The notes under the pieces are model-generated. The model did not search any database and had not been told where the DNA came from. It was given only the letters and a program-made list of their open reading frames with translations. Position numbers and translations under genes: made by a program. 64,000 bases of DNA from positions 5,387,001 through 5,451,000 of the forward strand of contig NZ_CP147518.1 in the NCBI RefSeq assembly GCF_037201965.1. Reading direction: 5' to 3'. Source of the DNA: Spirosoma sp. SC4-14 (GTDB lineage: Bacteria; Bacteroidota; Bacteroidia; Cytophagales; Spirosomataceae). Positions 26,510 to 32,658 of the stretch are shown here, in pieces (positions within the stretch are counted from its first letter, which is position 1; every line of letters begins with the position of its first letter).

Positions 26510-26539
26510 CAAACATACTCGAAAAGAATCCCGAACAAA
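26510..26539 (-). promoter_or_regulatory. Promoter of bshA
   Basis: Read on the minus strand: TTTG (26539-26536), an 18-bp spacer, TATGTTTG (26517-26510). Both elements match the Bacteroidota consensus TTTG / TAnnTTTG. The leader to the ATG at 26464 would be about 35-40 nt. Confidence 0.7.
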
Positions 26540-26675
26540 TACAATTTGGTAATTTGATAATAAAGATAGTAAGCATACCGGGCTGGTGAGGTAGCGAAGT
26601 AGTTTTAATAACTGCTCCCCTTTACCCACTAAGTAGGTAAGCATCCGATTCGCGTACATAGTAGTCTAAAACCGC

Positions 26676-26683
26676 TATTTTTG
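26676..26683 (+). promoter_or_regulatory. Candidate -7 element (TATTTTTG) for the UbiA gene
   Basis: Exact match to TAnnTTTG, 13 bp before the ATG at 26697, which would give a very short leader. The -33 element is not convincing. Confidence 0.38.
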
Positions 26684-26696
26684 TAAAAAAACAGCC

Positions 26697-27572
26697 ATGT
26701 CTACGCGCCAGCCTATACCTTTTTCGGCATTTGCTCTCGGCTTTCTCAGACTGATTCGCATCCAGAACCTGCTGATTGTGGTCATGACGCAGTTTCTGGC
26801 GCGTATTGTGCTGGTTGGCCCACGCGAAGCCTGGCCTCAACTACTCACCGATCCAACCATATGGCTACTTTCGCTATCAACGGTTTGCATTGCCGCAGCG
26901 GGCTATATCATCAACGATTACTTTGATATCAAGATCGATCTGATCAACAAACCCGAACGCGTTGTTATTGGTCGTTACCTCAAACGCCGGGTTGCCATTG
27001 GCACTCATCAGCTATTAAATGTAATCGGCTGCCTGATCGGACTTTATCTGAGTAAATGGGTGTTTCTTACCGATGTTGTTTCGGTGTCTTTATTGTGGCT
27101 TTATTCGGCTCAGCTTAAGCGCCAGCCGTTTATTGGCAACATTGTCGTATCGCTCCTTACGGCCCTTTCGCTGATTGTGCTGGCCGTTTATTACCGGCAA
27201 AATGCCAATATGCTGCTGATTTATGCCTTGTTTTCGTTCGGCATTTCGCTCGTTCGTGAGATTATTAAGGATATGCAGGACGTTCGGGGCGATGCGCGGT
27301 TTGGTTGCCGCACCTTGCCCATCGTGTGGGGGCTTCGCCGGACTAAATACCTACTTTATGTGCTGATCGGATCGTTCATTTTCTGCATGTTTCTCATTGC
27401 CGATTCGCTTAGCAATCTGCGGCTTGGTCTGATTTTCCTTGTTCTTCTAATTCCAATGATCTGGCTTACCTACCGCCTGGTCGTTGCTGACACCCGTCGC
27501 GATTTTGGCTATCTGAGCAACCTCTGTAAGCTCATTATGCTATTGGGCGTTGTCAGCATGGTATGGGCGTGA
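26697..27572 (+). CDS. UbiA-family prenyltransferase
   Basis: 291 residues with eight or nine predicted TM helices. The first Asp-rich motif is NDYFDIKIDLINKPER (73-88) and the second is KDMQDVRGD, both as required for Mg-prenyl-diphosphate binding. In Bacteroidota, UbiA proteins with NDYFDIKID are often annotated geranylgeranylglycerol-phosphate geranylgeranyltransferase-like, and others act in menaquinone or heme A synthesis; which one applies here is not decidable. It is divergent from bshA with 232 bp between, each gene having its own -7 box. Confidence 0.9.
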   Translation: MSTRQPIPFSAFALGFLRLIRIQNLLIVVMTQFLARIVLVGPREAWPQLLTDPTIWLLSLSTVCIAAAGYIINDYFDIKIDLINKPERVVIGRYLKRRVAIGTHQLLNVIGCLIGLYLSKWVFLTDVVSVSLLWLYSAQLKRQPFIGNIVVSLLTALSLIVLAVYYRQNANMLLIYALFSFGISLVREIIKDMQDVRGDARFGCRTLPIVWGLRRTKYLLYVLIGSFIFCMFLIADSLSNLRLGLIFLVLLIPMIWLTYRLVVADTRRDFGYLSNLCKLIMLLGVVSMVWA

Positions 27573-27626
27573 GAATGAATGATAAATAGGAAAATGGAAA
27601 TTCATCATTTATAATTCATCATTCTT
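27572..27626. repeat. AT-rich imperfect hairpin after the UbiA gene
   Basis: AGAATGAATGATAAAT is followed by ATTTATAATTCATCATTCT in inverse orientation with small bulges. It starts at the stop codon. Its words (ATGAT/ATCAT) resemble, but are not identical to, the GTCATT-type repeats elsewhere. It may serve as a weak terminator. Confidence 0.5.
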
Positions 27627-27646
27627 ACCGTTCGCTCAACGGAACG

Positions 27647-27676
27647 TTTGGGGTTCGGTAGTCTATCCTACATTTG
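27647..27676 (+). promoter_or_regulatory. Promoter of the TapB-like gene
   Basis: TTTG (27647-27650), 18-bp spacer, TACATTTG (27669-27676): both elements match the Bacteroidota consensus. The leader to ATG 27704 would be about 20 nt. Confidence 0.7.
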
Positions 27677-27703
27677 TTTCAGGAACCAATTCATTTTGTT
27701 CGT

Positions 27704-28402
27704 ATGAAATCATTTGTGGTTACCCTATTTCTCATTGCTTTATCGCTAACAAATAGCCGGGCACAGGACTGCCTTGGGTTTACACTCAAAACGGGTACGA
27801 GCTTCGAGTTGAGTATGTTCAACGCCAAAGACAAGCCAACCGGCAAAATTATGTATCAGGTTAAAGATGTTCATAAAGAGGGCGGAGCCACGGTTATGGA
27901 TCTTGAAGCGCAGTTTCAGGACGAGAAAGGGAATCAGCGAACTCCCTACGCTATCCACTACACCTGTACGGGCGACGAACTGATTGCCGATTTGTCGGGT
28001 ATGGCGCAGAGTATGCAAAGCAACATGAAAAACATGGAGATGAAGCTGAAAACCAACCAGCTTGCCTATCCGGGCAAATTGAGTGTTGGCCAAAAACTGT
28101 CGGATGGCCAAATGGAAGCTGATCTCACTTCTGATGGTACTACCATGATGACCATGAAGATGGCCATGACCAACCGGCAGGTCGAAGGCCAGCAGTCGGT
28201 TACAACACCTGCCGGAACCTTCGATACTTATAAGGTAACGTCCGATATGAACTTCGAAAACCGGGCCATGGGCATCCCCATTCGGAGTTCCATGCACGTT
28301 GTCAGCTATCGTACAAACGACCAGATTTTCGACATCAAATCCGAAACCTACAACAAAAACGGCAAGCTGATGGGCTATACCCTGCTGAGCAAAGCGAATT
28401 AG
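27704..28402 (+). CDS. Exported TapB-like / DUF3108-type protein
   Basis: 232 residues from ATG 27704 (MKSFVVTLFLIALSLTNSRA), a signal peptide; the frame is open 10 codons upstream but overlaps the promoter. The mature part (CLGFTLKTGTSFELSMFNAK, GKIMYQVKDV, TPAGTFDTYKVTSDMNFEN, SYRTNDQIFDIKSETYNKNG) fits a Bacteroidota family of exported beta-rich proteins named TapB-like in databases. The middle is Met-rich (SGMAQSMQSNMKNMEMKLK and GTTMMTMKMAMTNRQ), which may be structural or metal-related. No enzymatic role is known to me. Confidence 0.8.
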   Translation: MKSFVVTLFLIALSLTNSRAQDCLGFTLKTGTSFELSMFNAKDKPTGKIMYQVKDVHKEGGATVMDLEAQFQDEKGNQRTPYAIHYTCTGDELIADLSGMAQSMQSNMKNMEMKLKTNQLAYPGKLSVGQKLSDGQMEADLTSDGTTMMTMKMAMTNRQVEGQQSVTTPAGTFDTYKVTSDMNFENRAMGIPIRSSMHVVSYRTNDQIFDIKSETYNKNGKLMGYTLLSKAN

Positions 28403-28425
28403 TCAATTGTCGTTAGTTATTTGTC

Positions 28426-28490
28426 AATTGTCTTCTGTCATTAGGAAATGACCAACAGCAATTGACAAATAACAAATGACCGATTTTTTT
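28426..28490 (+). terminator. Inverted repeat and T-run ending the TapB-like gene
   Basis: GTTATTTGTCAATTG (28426-28440) and CAATTGACAAATAAC (28459-28473) are perfect 15-bp complements with an 18-nt loop, and seven T follow at 28484-28490. The arms are again made of GTCAATT/AATGAC-type words. Confidence 0.65.
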
Positions 28491-28499
28491 CCACCGTAC

Positions 28500-28530
28500 T
28501 TGTTCAGCGAACGACAAAAGTTTAGCTTTG
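28500..28530 (+). promoter_or_regulatory. Promoter of the MerC-domain gene
   Basis: TTG (28500-28502), 20-bp spacer, TAGCTTTG (28523-28530), an exact TAnnTTTG. The GCAAC/GTTGC palindrome begins 1 bp downstream, over the expected start of transcription. Confidence 0.7.
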
Positions 28531-28531
28531 C

Positions 28532-28544
28532 GCAACTTTGTTGC
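28532..28544 (+). promoter_or_regulatory. Operator-like palindrome at the MerC promoter (site 1 of 2)
   Basis: GCAAC-TTT-GTTGC followed by AAAAAA. The 18-nt string GCAACTWTGTTGCAAAAA is shared with site 2 at 38.2 kb. Position directly after the -7 box implies repression. Size and A/T flanks resemble Fur/Zur-type boxes, but the regulator is not identified in this window. Confidence 0.6.
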
Positions 28545-28602
28545 AAAAAAGCTGGTTAAGCAAACATACGATTAGCCGACGCATCGTCTGTTGCATTTGC
28601 TT

Positions 28603-28983
28603 ATGAAAACTGATTTTTTCTCCCGTAAAGCAGATTATATCGGAATCACCGGTTCGGTGCTGTGCATTATTCACTGCATGATTACGCCTATTTTGTTAAT
28701 GTCCTCGGCTCTGCTTCAGGAAGACCACCTACGCTTCGGTTACCTGAGCCTCGACTATGTTTTTATTGGCGTCAATATTGTGGCCGTGTATTTTGCCACG
28801 CGTCATTATGCACTGCCGGTTATTAAAAAAGCACTTTGGGGATTTTTAGCACTCTTTGCCGTTGCCATTCTGCTCGAAGATGTCAATCCAGTCTTTGAAT
28901 ATATCAGCTATCTGGCCTCTGCCGGACTGGTCACAACGCACCTCTTCAACATTCGTCAGCACCGGCTGCAGCACGCTCATTAA
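28603..28983 (+). CDS. MerC-domain membrane protein
   Basis: 126 residues from ATG 28603. It has four predicted TM helices and the MerC-type start DYIGITGSVLCIIHCMITPI with the paired Cys (C-x3-HC) in the first helix. MerC was first described as a mercury-transport protein; in Bacteroidota small MerC-domain proteins are chromosomal and often near metal-homeostasis genes. No mer operon is present. It has its own promoter overlapped by an operator-like palindrome. It is convergent with the MbnH-like gene, only 9 bp apart, and ends with a His-containing tail (RQHRLQHAH). Confidence 0.85.
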   Translation: MKTDFFSRKADYIGITGSVLCIIHCMITPILLMSSALLQEDHLRFGYLSLDYVFIGVNIVAVYFATRHYALPVIKKALWGFLALFAVAILLEDVNPVFEYISYLASAGLVTTHLFNIRQHRLQHAH

Positions 28984-28992
28984 TAACCGGGA

Positions 28993-30105
28993 CTAGTTTG
29001 CGCTTAACGCTCTATTGGTCAGAAACGTATCGTCGGTTAGTGTTTTCAGAAAACTGATAAGCTGGCTTTTTTCGGTGTCGGTCAGCGCAATACCGAGTTG
29101 ACCGTTGGCTTTTAGTAGCGGATCGAGCGTAGGGCTATCGTTTACGCCTGTTCGGTAATGCTCCAGCACCTGATCGAGCGTATTGAAACGTCCATCGTGC
29201 ATATACGGAAATGTTTTCTCGACATTGCGGAGGCTGGGCACTTTGAATTTCAGCCGATCGGCTTCATTTAGTGTAATCTTATACCGTCCCTGATCGTCGA
29301 TGGCACTCACCGAAAGGCCATTGTTCCGATAGCTGTAATCGGTAAACAAATCCGTAGCGTGGCAGGTCGAACATTTCTGTTTGAACAGATTCAAACCCGC
29401 CAGTTCATCCGGCGTCAATACACCACCTGCTTCCTTCCGAACGTATTTATCATAGCGCGAATCGGCCGACACGAGCGTTAGCACAAACTGCGAAATGGCT
29501 TTCAGAAAACGTGACGTCGTAACGCTATCGGAACCAAAAGCCGCCTTAAACATACCCGGATATTTGGGGCTCTGTTGCACCCGTGTCAGCACATCGGCAA
29601 ACTTCATATCCATTTCGACCGGGTTCGTCAATGGCGCAATAAACAGCGTGTTCAGATCCGTAATGCCGCCATCCCAGAAAAACTCCTGTCCCCAGGCCGC
29701 ATTCTGAATACTCGGTACATTCCGGGTGCCGAACTTACTGTCGATCCCATGACTCAATGCATGATCAGAGTGCGCAAAACCAGCAAATTGCTGATGGCAG
29801 AATCCGCAGCTAATGGTACTGTCGCGCGAAAGTTGTGGATCATAAAACAACGTTTTACCGAGCAAAACACCCTGAACGGTTAACGGATTCTGGCTCAGAT
29901 CATAAGCAGGAGCAGGAAAATTAGACGGTTGCCGAAACGACACGGGTGTGGGTTTGAAGACAACGCCCCCCGTATCGGTATCGGTCGTGTCGGGCGTAGG
30001 CTCATCGACACCACTTTTTGTCTGACAGGACACCGCCAGCCCGAACAAAACCAGGCTAATCAATAATCCGATATGGTTGATGTGTCGAATAACCCGTTTC
30101 ATCAC
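28993..30105 (-). CDS. Di-heme cytochrome-c-peroxidase/MauG superfamily lipoprotein (MbnH-like by context)
   Basis: 370 residues with a lipoprotein-type signal (Cys27 after LFGLAVS). Two heme-c motifs: CGFCH (100-104) and CSTCH (245-249). Family motifs LGKTLFYDPQLSRDSTISC, GTRNVPSIQNAAW, DELAGLNLFKQKC and FPYMHDGRFNTLDQVLEHY are all present. Bacterial CCPs reduce peroxide; MauG-like relatives modify partner proteins. The gene overlaps by 4 bp the MbnP-like gene upstream, and in known MbnP/MbnH pairs the di-heme enzyme oxidises Trp of MbnP to kynurenine. Assignment to the MbnH branch is by gene context; ligand residues alone do not exclude an ordinary CCP. Confidence 0.88.
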   Translation of the reverse strand: MMKRVIRHINHIGLLISLVLFGLAVSCQTKSGVDEPTPDTTDTDTGGVVFKPTPVSFRQPSNFPAPAYDLSQNPLTVQGVLLGKTLFYDPQLSRDSTISCGFCHQQFAGFAHSDHALSHGIDSKFGTRNVPSIQNAAWGQEFFWDGGITDLNTLFIAPLTNPVEMDMKFADVLTRVQQSPKYPGMFKAAFGSDSVTTSRFLKAISQFVLTLVSADSRYDKYVRKEAGGVLTPDELAGLNLFKQKCSTCHATDLFTDYSYRNNGLSVSAIDDQGRYKITLNEADRLKFKVPSLRNVEKTFPYMHDGRFNTLDQVLEHYRTGVNDSPTLDPLLKANGQLGIALTDTEKSQLISFLKTLTDDTFLTNRALSAN

Positions 30106-30914
30106 AGACTGGTTTGGCCCCCGTAGCTGAACATCGATGCGTAGTTGTTGGCAATGTTTGTCGAATAGGTATCAAACATCACCGACGGATACTGGCTGAT
30201 ACTCAGTTTAGTAGAGCCATTGAACACCTTAAGCACATCCGTTTTTAGCCGAACCTGTGGTTTCAGATCAGAATCGACCTTCACAACATCGCCATTGAAT
30301 GTTAGCGTCACCGTGCGCAGGTTATTGATTGTTTTCTTTCCGTTATAGCCCCCGCCAAACCCGCCAATGTGATAGAAAAACGCATTATTCTGAGCGGCTG
30401 GAGCCGACGGCGAGGTTCCTTCGAGTTTCATAAAAATATAGCCCGAATTCCATTCCCAATACATACCATCGTTAAGCGCGGGATCGAGCACACCCGTTCG
30501 CAGACTAATGTCGGCCAGACTACGGGTACTATCGACCCCGATCAAAAACGTCATTCCAGTATAGTTTCCCGATGGTATACTCGTCAGCGTCATCGTTTGG
30601 GACTCTGGTTTCTCGGCTTCGACCAAAAAATAGCTACTTTCCTGCGGAAGCGTATATACCGAGCCATCGTCTTTTTGCAGTTGAATGTTGCTGATAAAGT
30701 AGTTGAACTTCGTAACCGTAAACGACTCTCCTACCGCATTCTGGTAGGTATTGGTATTGAGGTTCATAGCCTGACTGCCAGCAACATTGGTAAACGCCAG
30801 CGATAACGAACCATACGAATCAGGCGCAACATATGGGTTCGTTTCGTTACAGGCAACAACGGCCCAGCCCATTATGAGTGCTGAGAACAGACTGAAGAAT
30901 AGATACTTTTTCAT
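30102..30914 (-). CDS. MbnP-family lipoprotein (copper-binding family)
   Basis: 270 residues from ATG 30914; lipobox VVAC (Cys22). The segments YFISNIQLQKDDGSVYTL, GNYTGMTFLIGVDSTRS, NDGMYWEWNSGYIFMKLEG and FFYHIGGFGG correspond to the MbnP family, periplasmic proteins that bind copper after kynurenine formation by MbnH. The Trp pair in MYWEWNSG is a candidate modification site. Oddly, the mature protein has only one His (in FYHIGG), and the C-terminal segment (ANNYASMFSYGGQTSL) lacks the His-rich end I recall in many relatives, so metal binding may be altered. It is translationally coupled to the di-heme gene downstream. Confidence 0.85.
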   Translation of the reverse strand: MKKYLFFSLFSALIMGWAVVACNETNPYVAPDSYGSLSLAFTNVAGSQAMNLNTNTYQNAVGESFTVTKFNYFISNIQLQKDDGSVYTLPQESSYFLVEAEKPESQTMTLTSIPSGNYTGMTFLIGVDSTRSLADISLRTGVLDPALNDGMYWEWNSGYIFMKLEGTSPSAPAAQNNAFFYHIGGFGGGYNGKKTINNLRTVTLTFNGDVVKVDSDLKPQVRLKTDVLKVFNGSTKLSISQYPSVMFDTYSTNIANNYASMFSYGGQTSL

Positions 30915-30966
30915 GACCTGTACTATAATTTTCATTAAGAGACTGGAGCACTACTAACACAAGCCT

Positions 30967-31169
30967 AAAAGGTTTTGAAAGAGCCTTCCGGAGACTATCT
31001 AAGATTACCCCAACCCTCTTTAAGACAGTGCTGTTAAGCCTTTTTTACTATAATCCCGACACACCTTCGGCGTTGAAAAATAGCACTTAACAGCCCTACC
31101 CTAAAGAGGGCCATTATCGGACTCAGAATAGCCCCCTAAAGGGGGTTGGGGGTAATTCTAAAACCTTTC
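30967..31169. repeat. Nested inverted repeat with CCCTAAAGAGGG-type words (MITE-like or long hairpin)
   Basis: Nested pairs in one ~200-bp block: AAAAGGTTTT (30967-30976) with AAAACCTTTC (31160-31169); AGATTACCCCAACCC (from 31002) with GGGTTGGGGGTAATTCT (ending 31159); CCCTCTTTA (31014-31022) with TAAAGAGGG (31102-31110); CTGTTAAG (31031-31038) with CTTAACAG (31086-31093). A separate CCCCC-TAAA-GGGGG hairpin lies at 31132-31145. There is no open reading frame inside. It lies between the 2-TM gene and the MbnP-like gene. Confidence 0.6.
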
Positions 31170-31193
31170 CGGTTTGTTTACAAGTACGCTGCA

Positions 31194-31397
31194 TCACCGA
31201 AACCCGTTGCGTCCGAACACAATAATCACGCCTATGATCACACTGCTTATCAAGAGCAGAAATAGCCAGATAAGGGCATTGGCCGCACTGAAGGGTTTCT
31301 GAAAAAATTCGTTTACCAGTCCAGCAATCGTGCCAATACACACGCCAATCATACTGACGAAAATAAACTGAACAATGGGTGGCAATCGGCGAAGCAT
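31194..31397 (-). CDS. Small two-helix membrane protein
   Basis: 67 residues from ATG 31397 (MLRRLPPIVQFIFVSMIGVC). Two TM helices (about 7-28 and 38-60) joined by the polar linker VNEFFQKPFSAANAL, then a basic end (FGRNGFR). No family recognised. It sits between the SCO1-like gene and the MbnP-like gene, 82 bp from the former, in the same orientation, so it may belong to the metal locus. Small size and lack of motif keep confidence moderate. Confidence 0.5.
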   Translation of the reverse strand: MLRRLPPIVQFIFVSMIGVCIGTIAGLVNEFFQKPFSAANALIWLFLLLISSVIIGVIIVFGRNGFR

Positions 31398-31440
31398 AAG
31401 CAAATCAGGACTATTTCTGTAACGTAAAAAAAAGCTTCCT

Positions 31441-31466
31441 ATTTCGAAAAATCAGGAATCCTGATT
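31441..31466 (-). terminator. Short palindrome after the SCO1-like gene, possible terminator
   Basis: AATCAGGA-A-TCCTGATT (31450-31466) is a perfect dyad; read on the minus strand it is followed by TTTTCG. It can form a 6-bp stem with a small loop. It lies 14 bp after the stop of the SCO1-like gene. Confidence 0.42.
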
Positions 31467-31479
31467 CAGAATAACAACC

Positions 31480-32124
31480 TTACTTCTCCGACTCCTTTCG
31501 TAGTTTTTCGATGTCGGCAATCAGTTTCACGGTTCCTTCTTTGGTGGTACCGTCATACATACCCCGCACGTGCCGGTCCTTATCGATCAGCACGAAGGCA
31601 CCGCTATGGATATAGCCTCCCTGCACGGTTGAGTCGGCTTTGGCCGTAACCAGATAATGCTCCTGGCCAATATCATAGATCTTCTCCTTGTCGCCAGTCA
31701 CAAACTGCCACATCGGATTCGTTACGCCTAACTCCGTCGCGTATTCTTTTAGCACAGCGGGCGTATCATGCTCCGGGTCGATGGTGTGCGACAGAATCCG
31801 TACATCGGGGCTGTCTTTATAGGCCCGATACACATCCAGCATATTCCGTTTCATGACCGGGCAAATGGTCGGGCAGGTCACGAAGAAGAAATCGGCCACA
31901 TAAATTTTCCCGGCAAAATCCTGCTGCGTTATGGGCTTACCATCCTGGTTGGTAAACTGAAAATCCGGAATGGTCGGATATTCGACCACACTGACTTTCT
32001 TACCATCAACGATTTTTTCCACGGTTTCGGGTTCGCCCAGATACGGCAGTTTTTCGGCTGGGCCGCTACAACCGCCGAGGGCAACCAGTACCGTTACCCA
32101 AAGTGCATATTGGAAGTTTTTCAT
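31480..32124 (-). CDS. SCO1/SenC-family lipoprotein
   Basis: 214 residues with lipobox LGGC (Cys19). The thioredoxin-fold SCO core is intact: DFFFVTCPTICPVMKRNM with copper ligands Cys84 and Cys88, ILSHTIDPEHDTPAVLKEYA, and His173 in GGYIHSGAFVLIDKD. SCO proteins deliver Cu to the CuA site of cytochrome oxidase or act as periplasmic thiol-disulfide proteins. No oxidase subunit genes are in the window. It lies 11 bp after a Met/His-rich lipoprotein gene in the same operon. Confidence 0.92.
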   Translation of the reverse strand: MKNFQYALWVTVLVALGGCSGPAEKLPYLGEPETVEKIVDGKKVSVVEYPTIPDFQFTNQDGKPITQQDFAGKIYVADFFFVTCPTICPVMKRNMLDVYRAYKDSPDVRILSHTIDPEHDTPAVLKEYATELGVTNPMWQFVTGDKEKIYDIGQEHYLVTAKADSTVQGGYIHSGAFVLIDKDRHVRGMYDGTTKEGTVKLIADIEKLRKESEK

Positions 32125-32135
32125 AACAGAACAAT

Positions 32136-32600
32136 TTACTGGACATAGCTTGCGGCATCGGCAAGGCTCTTTTTCGTCAACTCATTGACCTTATCAATTT
32201 TTGCTTTCTCAGCCTTTAGGTATTCCATTGCTTTCTGCTGATCGAGCTTTTTAAGTGTGTCTACACTATAGCCATGCATCCAGTCCATCATCCCTTTTTC
32301 GGCTGCATTCAGGTTATTGGCAATAGACTCACCCTGCTCATGGTCGGTTTGCAGCGCAGCATCTTTTTTCCCACTTTTCATCAGGCTATCCGTAACCGCC
32401 AGCTTTTTTCTAACTGCTTTTTTAAGCCGCATAATATCGTCCATGTGAGCCATTGTGCTATCGTGCGAGGCCATAACCCCTGCTTCGAGTTCAGATACAG
32501 GATCAGCACTCGTGGTCGATTCGGCAGACGATTCGTTGCTGGAGTTGGAGCATGAACCCAACAAACACACGGCAAAAGCGGCAACAACTAAGGTTTTCAT
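32136..32600 (-). CDS. Met/His-rich helical lipoprotein
   Basis: 154 residues; lipobox LGSC followed by a Ser-rich linker (SNSSNESSAESTTS). The remainder is helical and charged, with two Met/His-rich patches (EAGVMASHDSTMAHMDDIM and AEKGMMDWMHGYSVD). Such lipoproteins recur in Bacteroidota, sometimes annotated viral A-type inclusion protein because of the coiled-coil character. The Met/His content and position directly before the SCO1-like gene suggest periplasmic copper binding (inference). A 10-bp hairpin lies 18 bp upstream of its start. Confidence 0.72.
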   Translation of the reverse strand: MKTLVVAAFAVCLLGSCSNSSNESSAESTTSADPVSELEAGVMASHDSTMAHMDDIMRLKKAVRKKLAVTDSLMKSGKKDAALQTDHEQGESIANNLNAAEKGMMDWMHGYSVDTLKKLDQQKAMEYLKAEKAKIDKVNELTKKSLADAASYVQ

Positions 32601-32618
32601 CATGTAGTGGTTAAATGC

Positions 32619-32651
32619 GTTTGTGCGGAAACAGGCTGCTCCCGCACAAAC
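32619..32651 (-). other. Intercistronic hairpin between the PepSY and lipoprotein genes
   Basis: GTTTGTGCGG (32619-32628) and CCGCACAAAC (32642-32651) are perfect complements with a 13-nt loop. No T-run follows on the minus strand, so it may be a processing or stability hairpin inside the operon. Confidence 0.55.
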
Positions 32652-32658
32652 AGGTGGT

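Noticed and set aside
28603..28983. Mercury-resistance operon
   Set aside because: Only a MerC-like membrane domain; no merA, merR, merT or merP in the window.
31123..31341. 72-codon minus-strand frame overlapping the 2-TM gene
   Set aside because: Runs into the nested repeat; lacks the clean TM pattern of the other frame.
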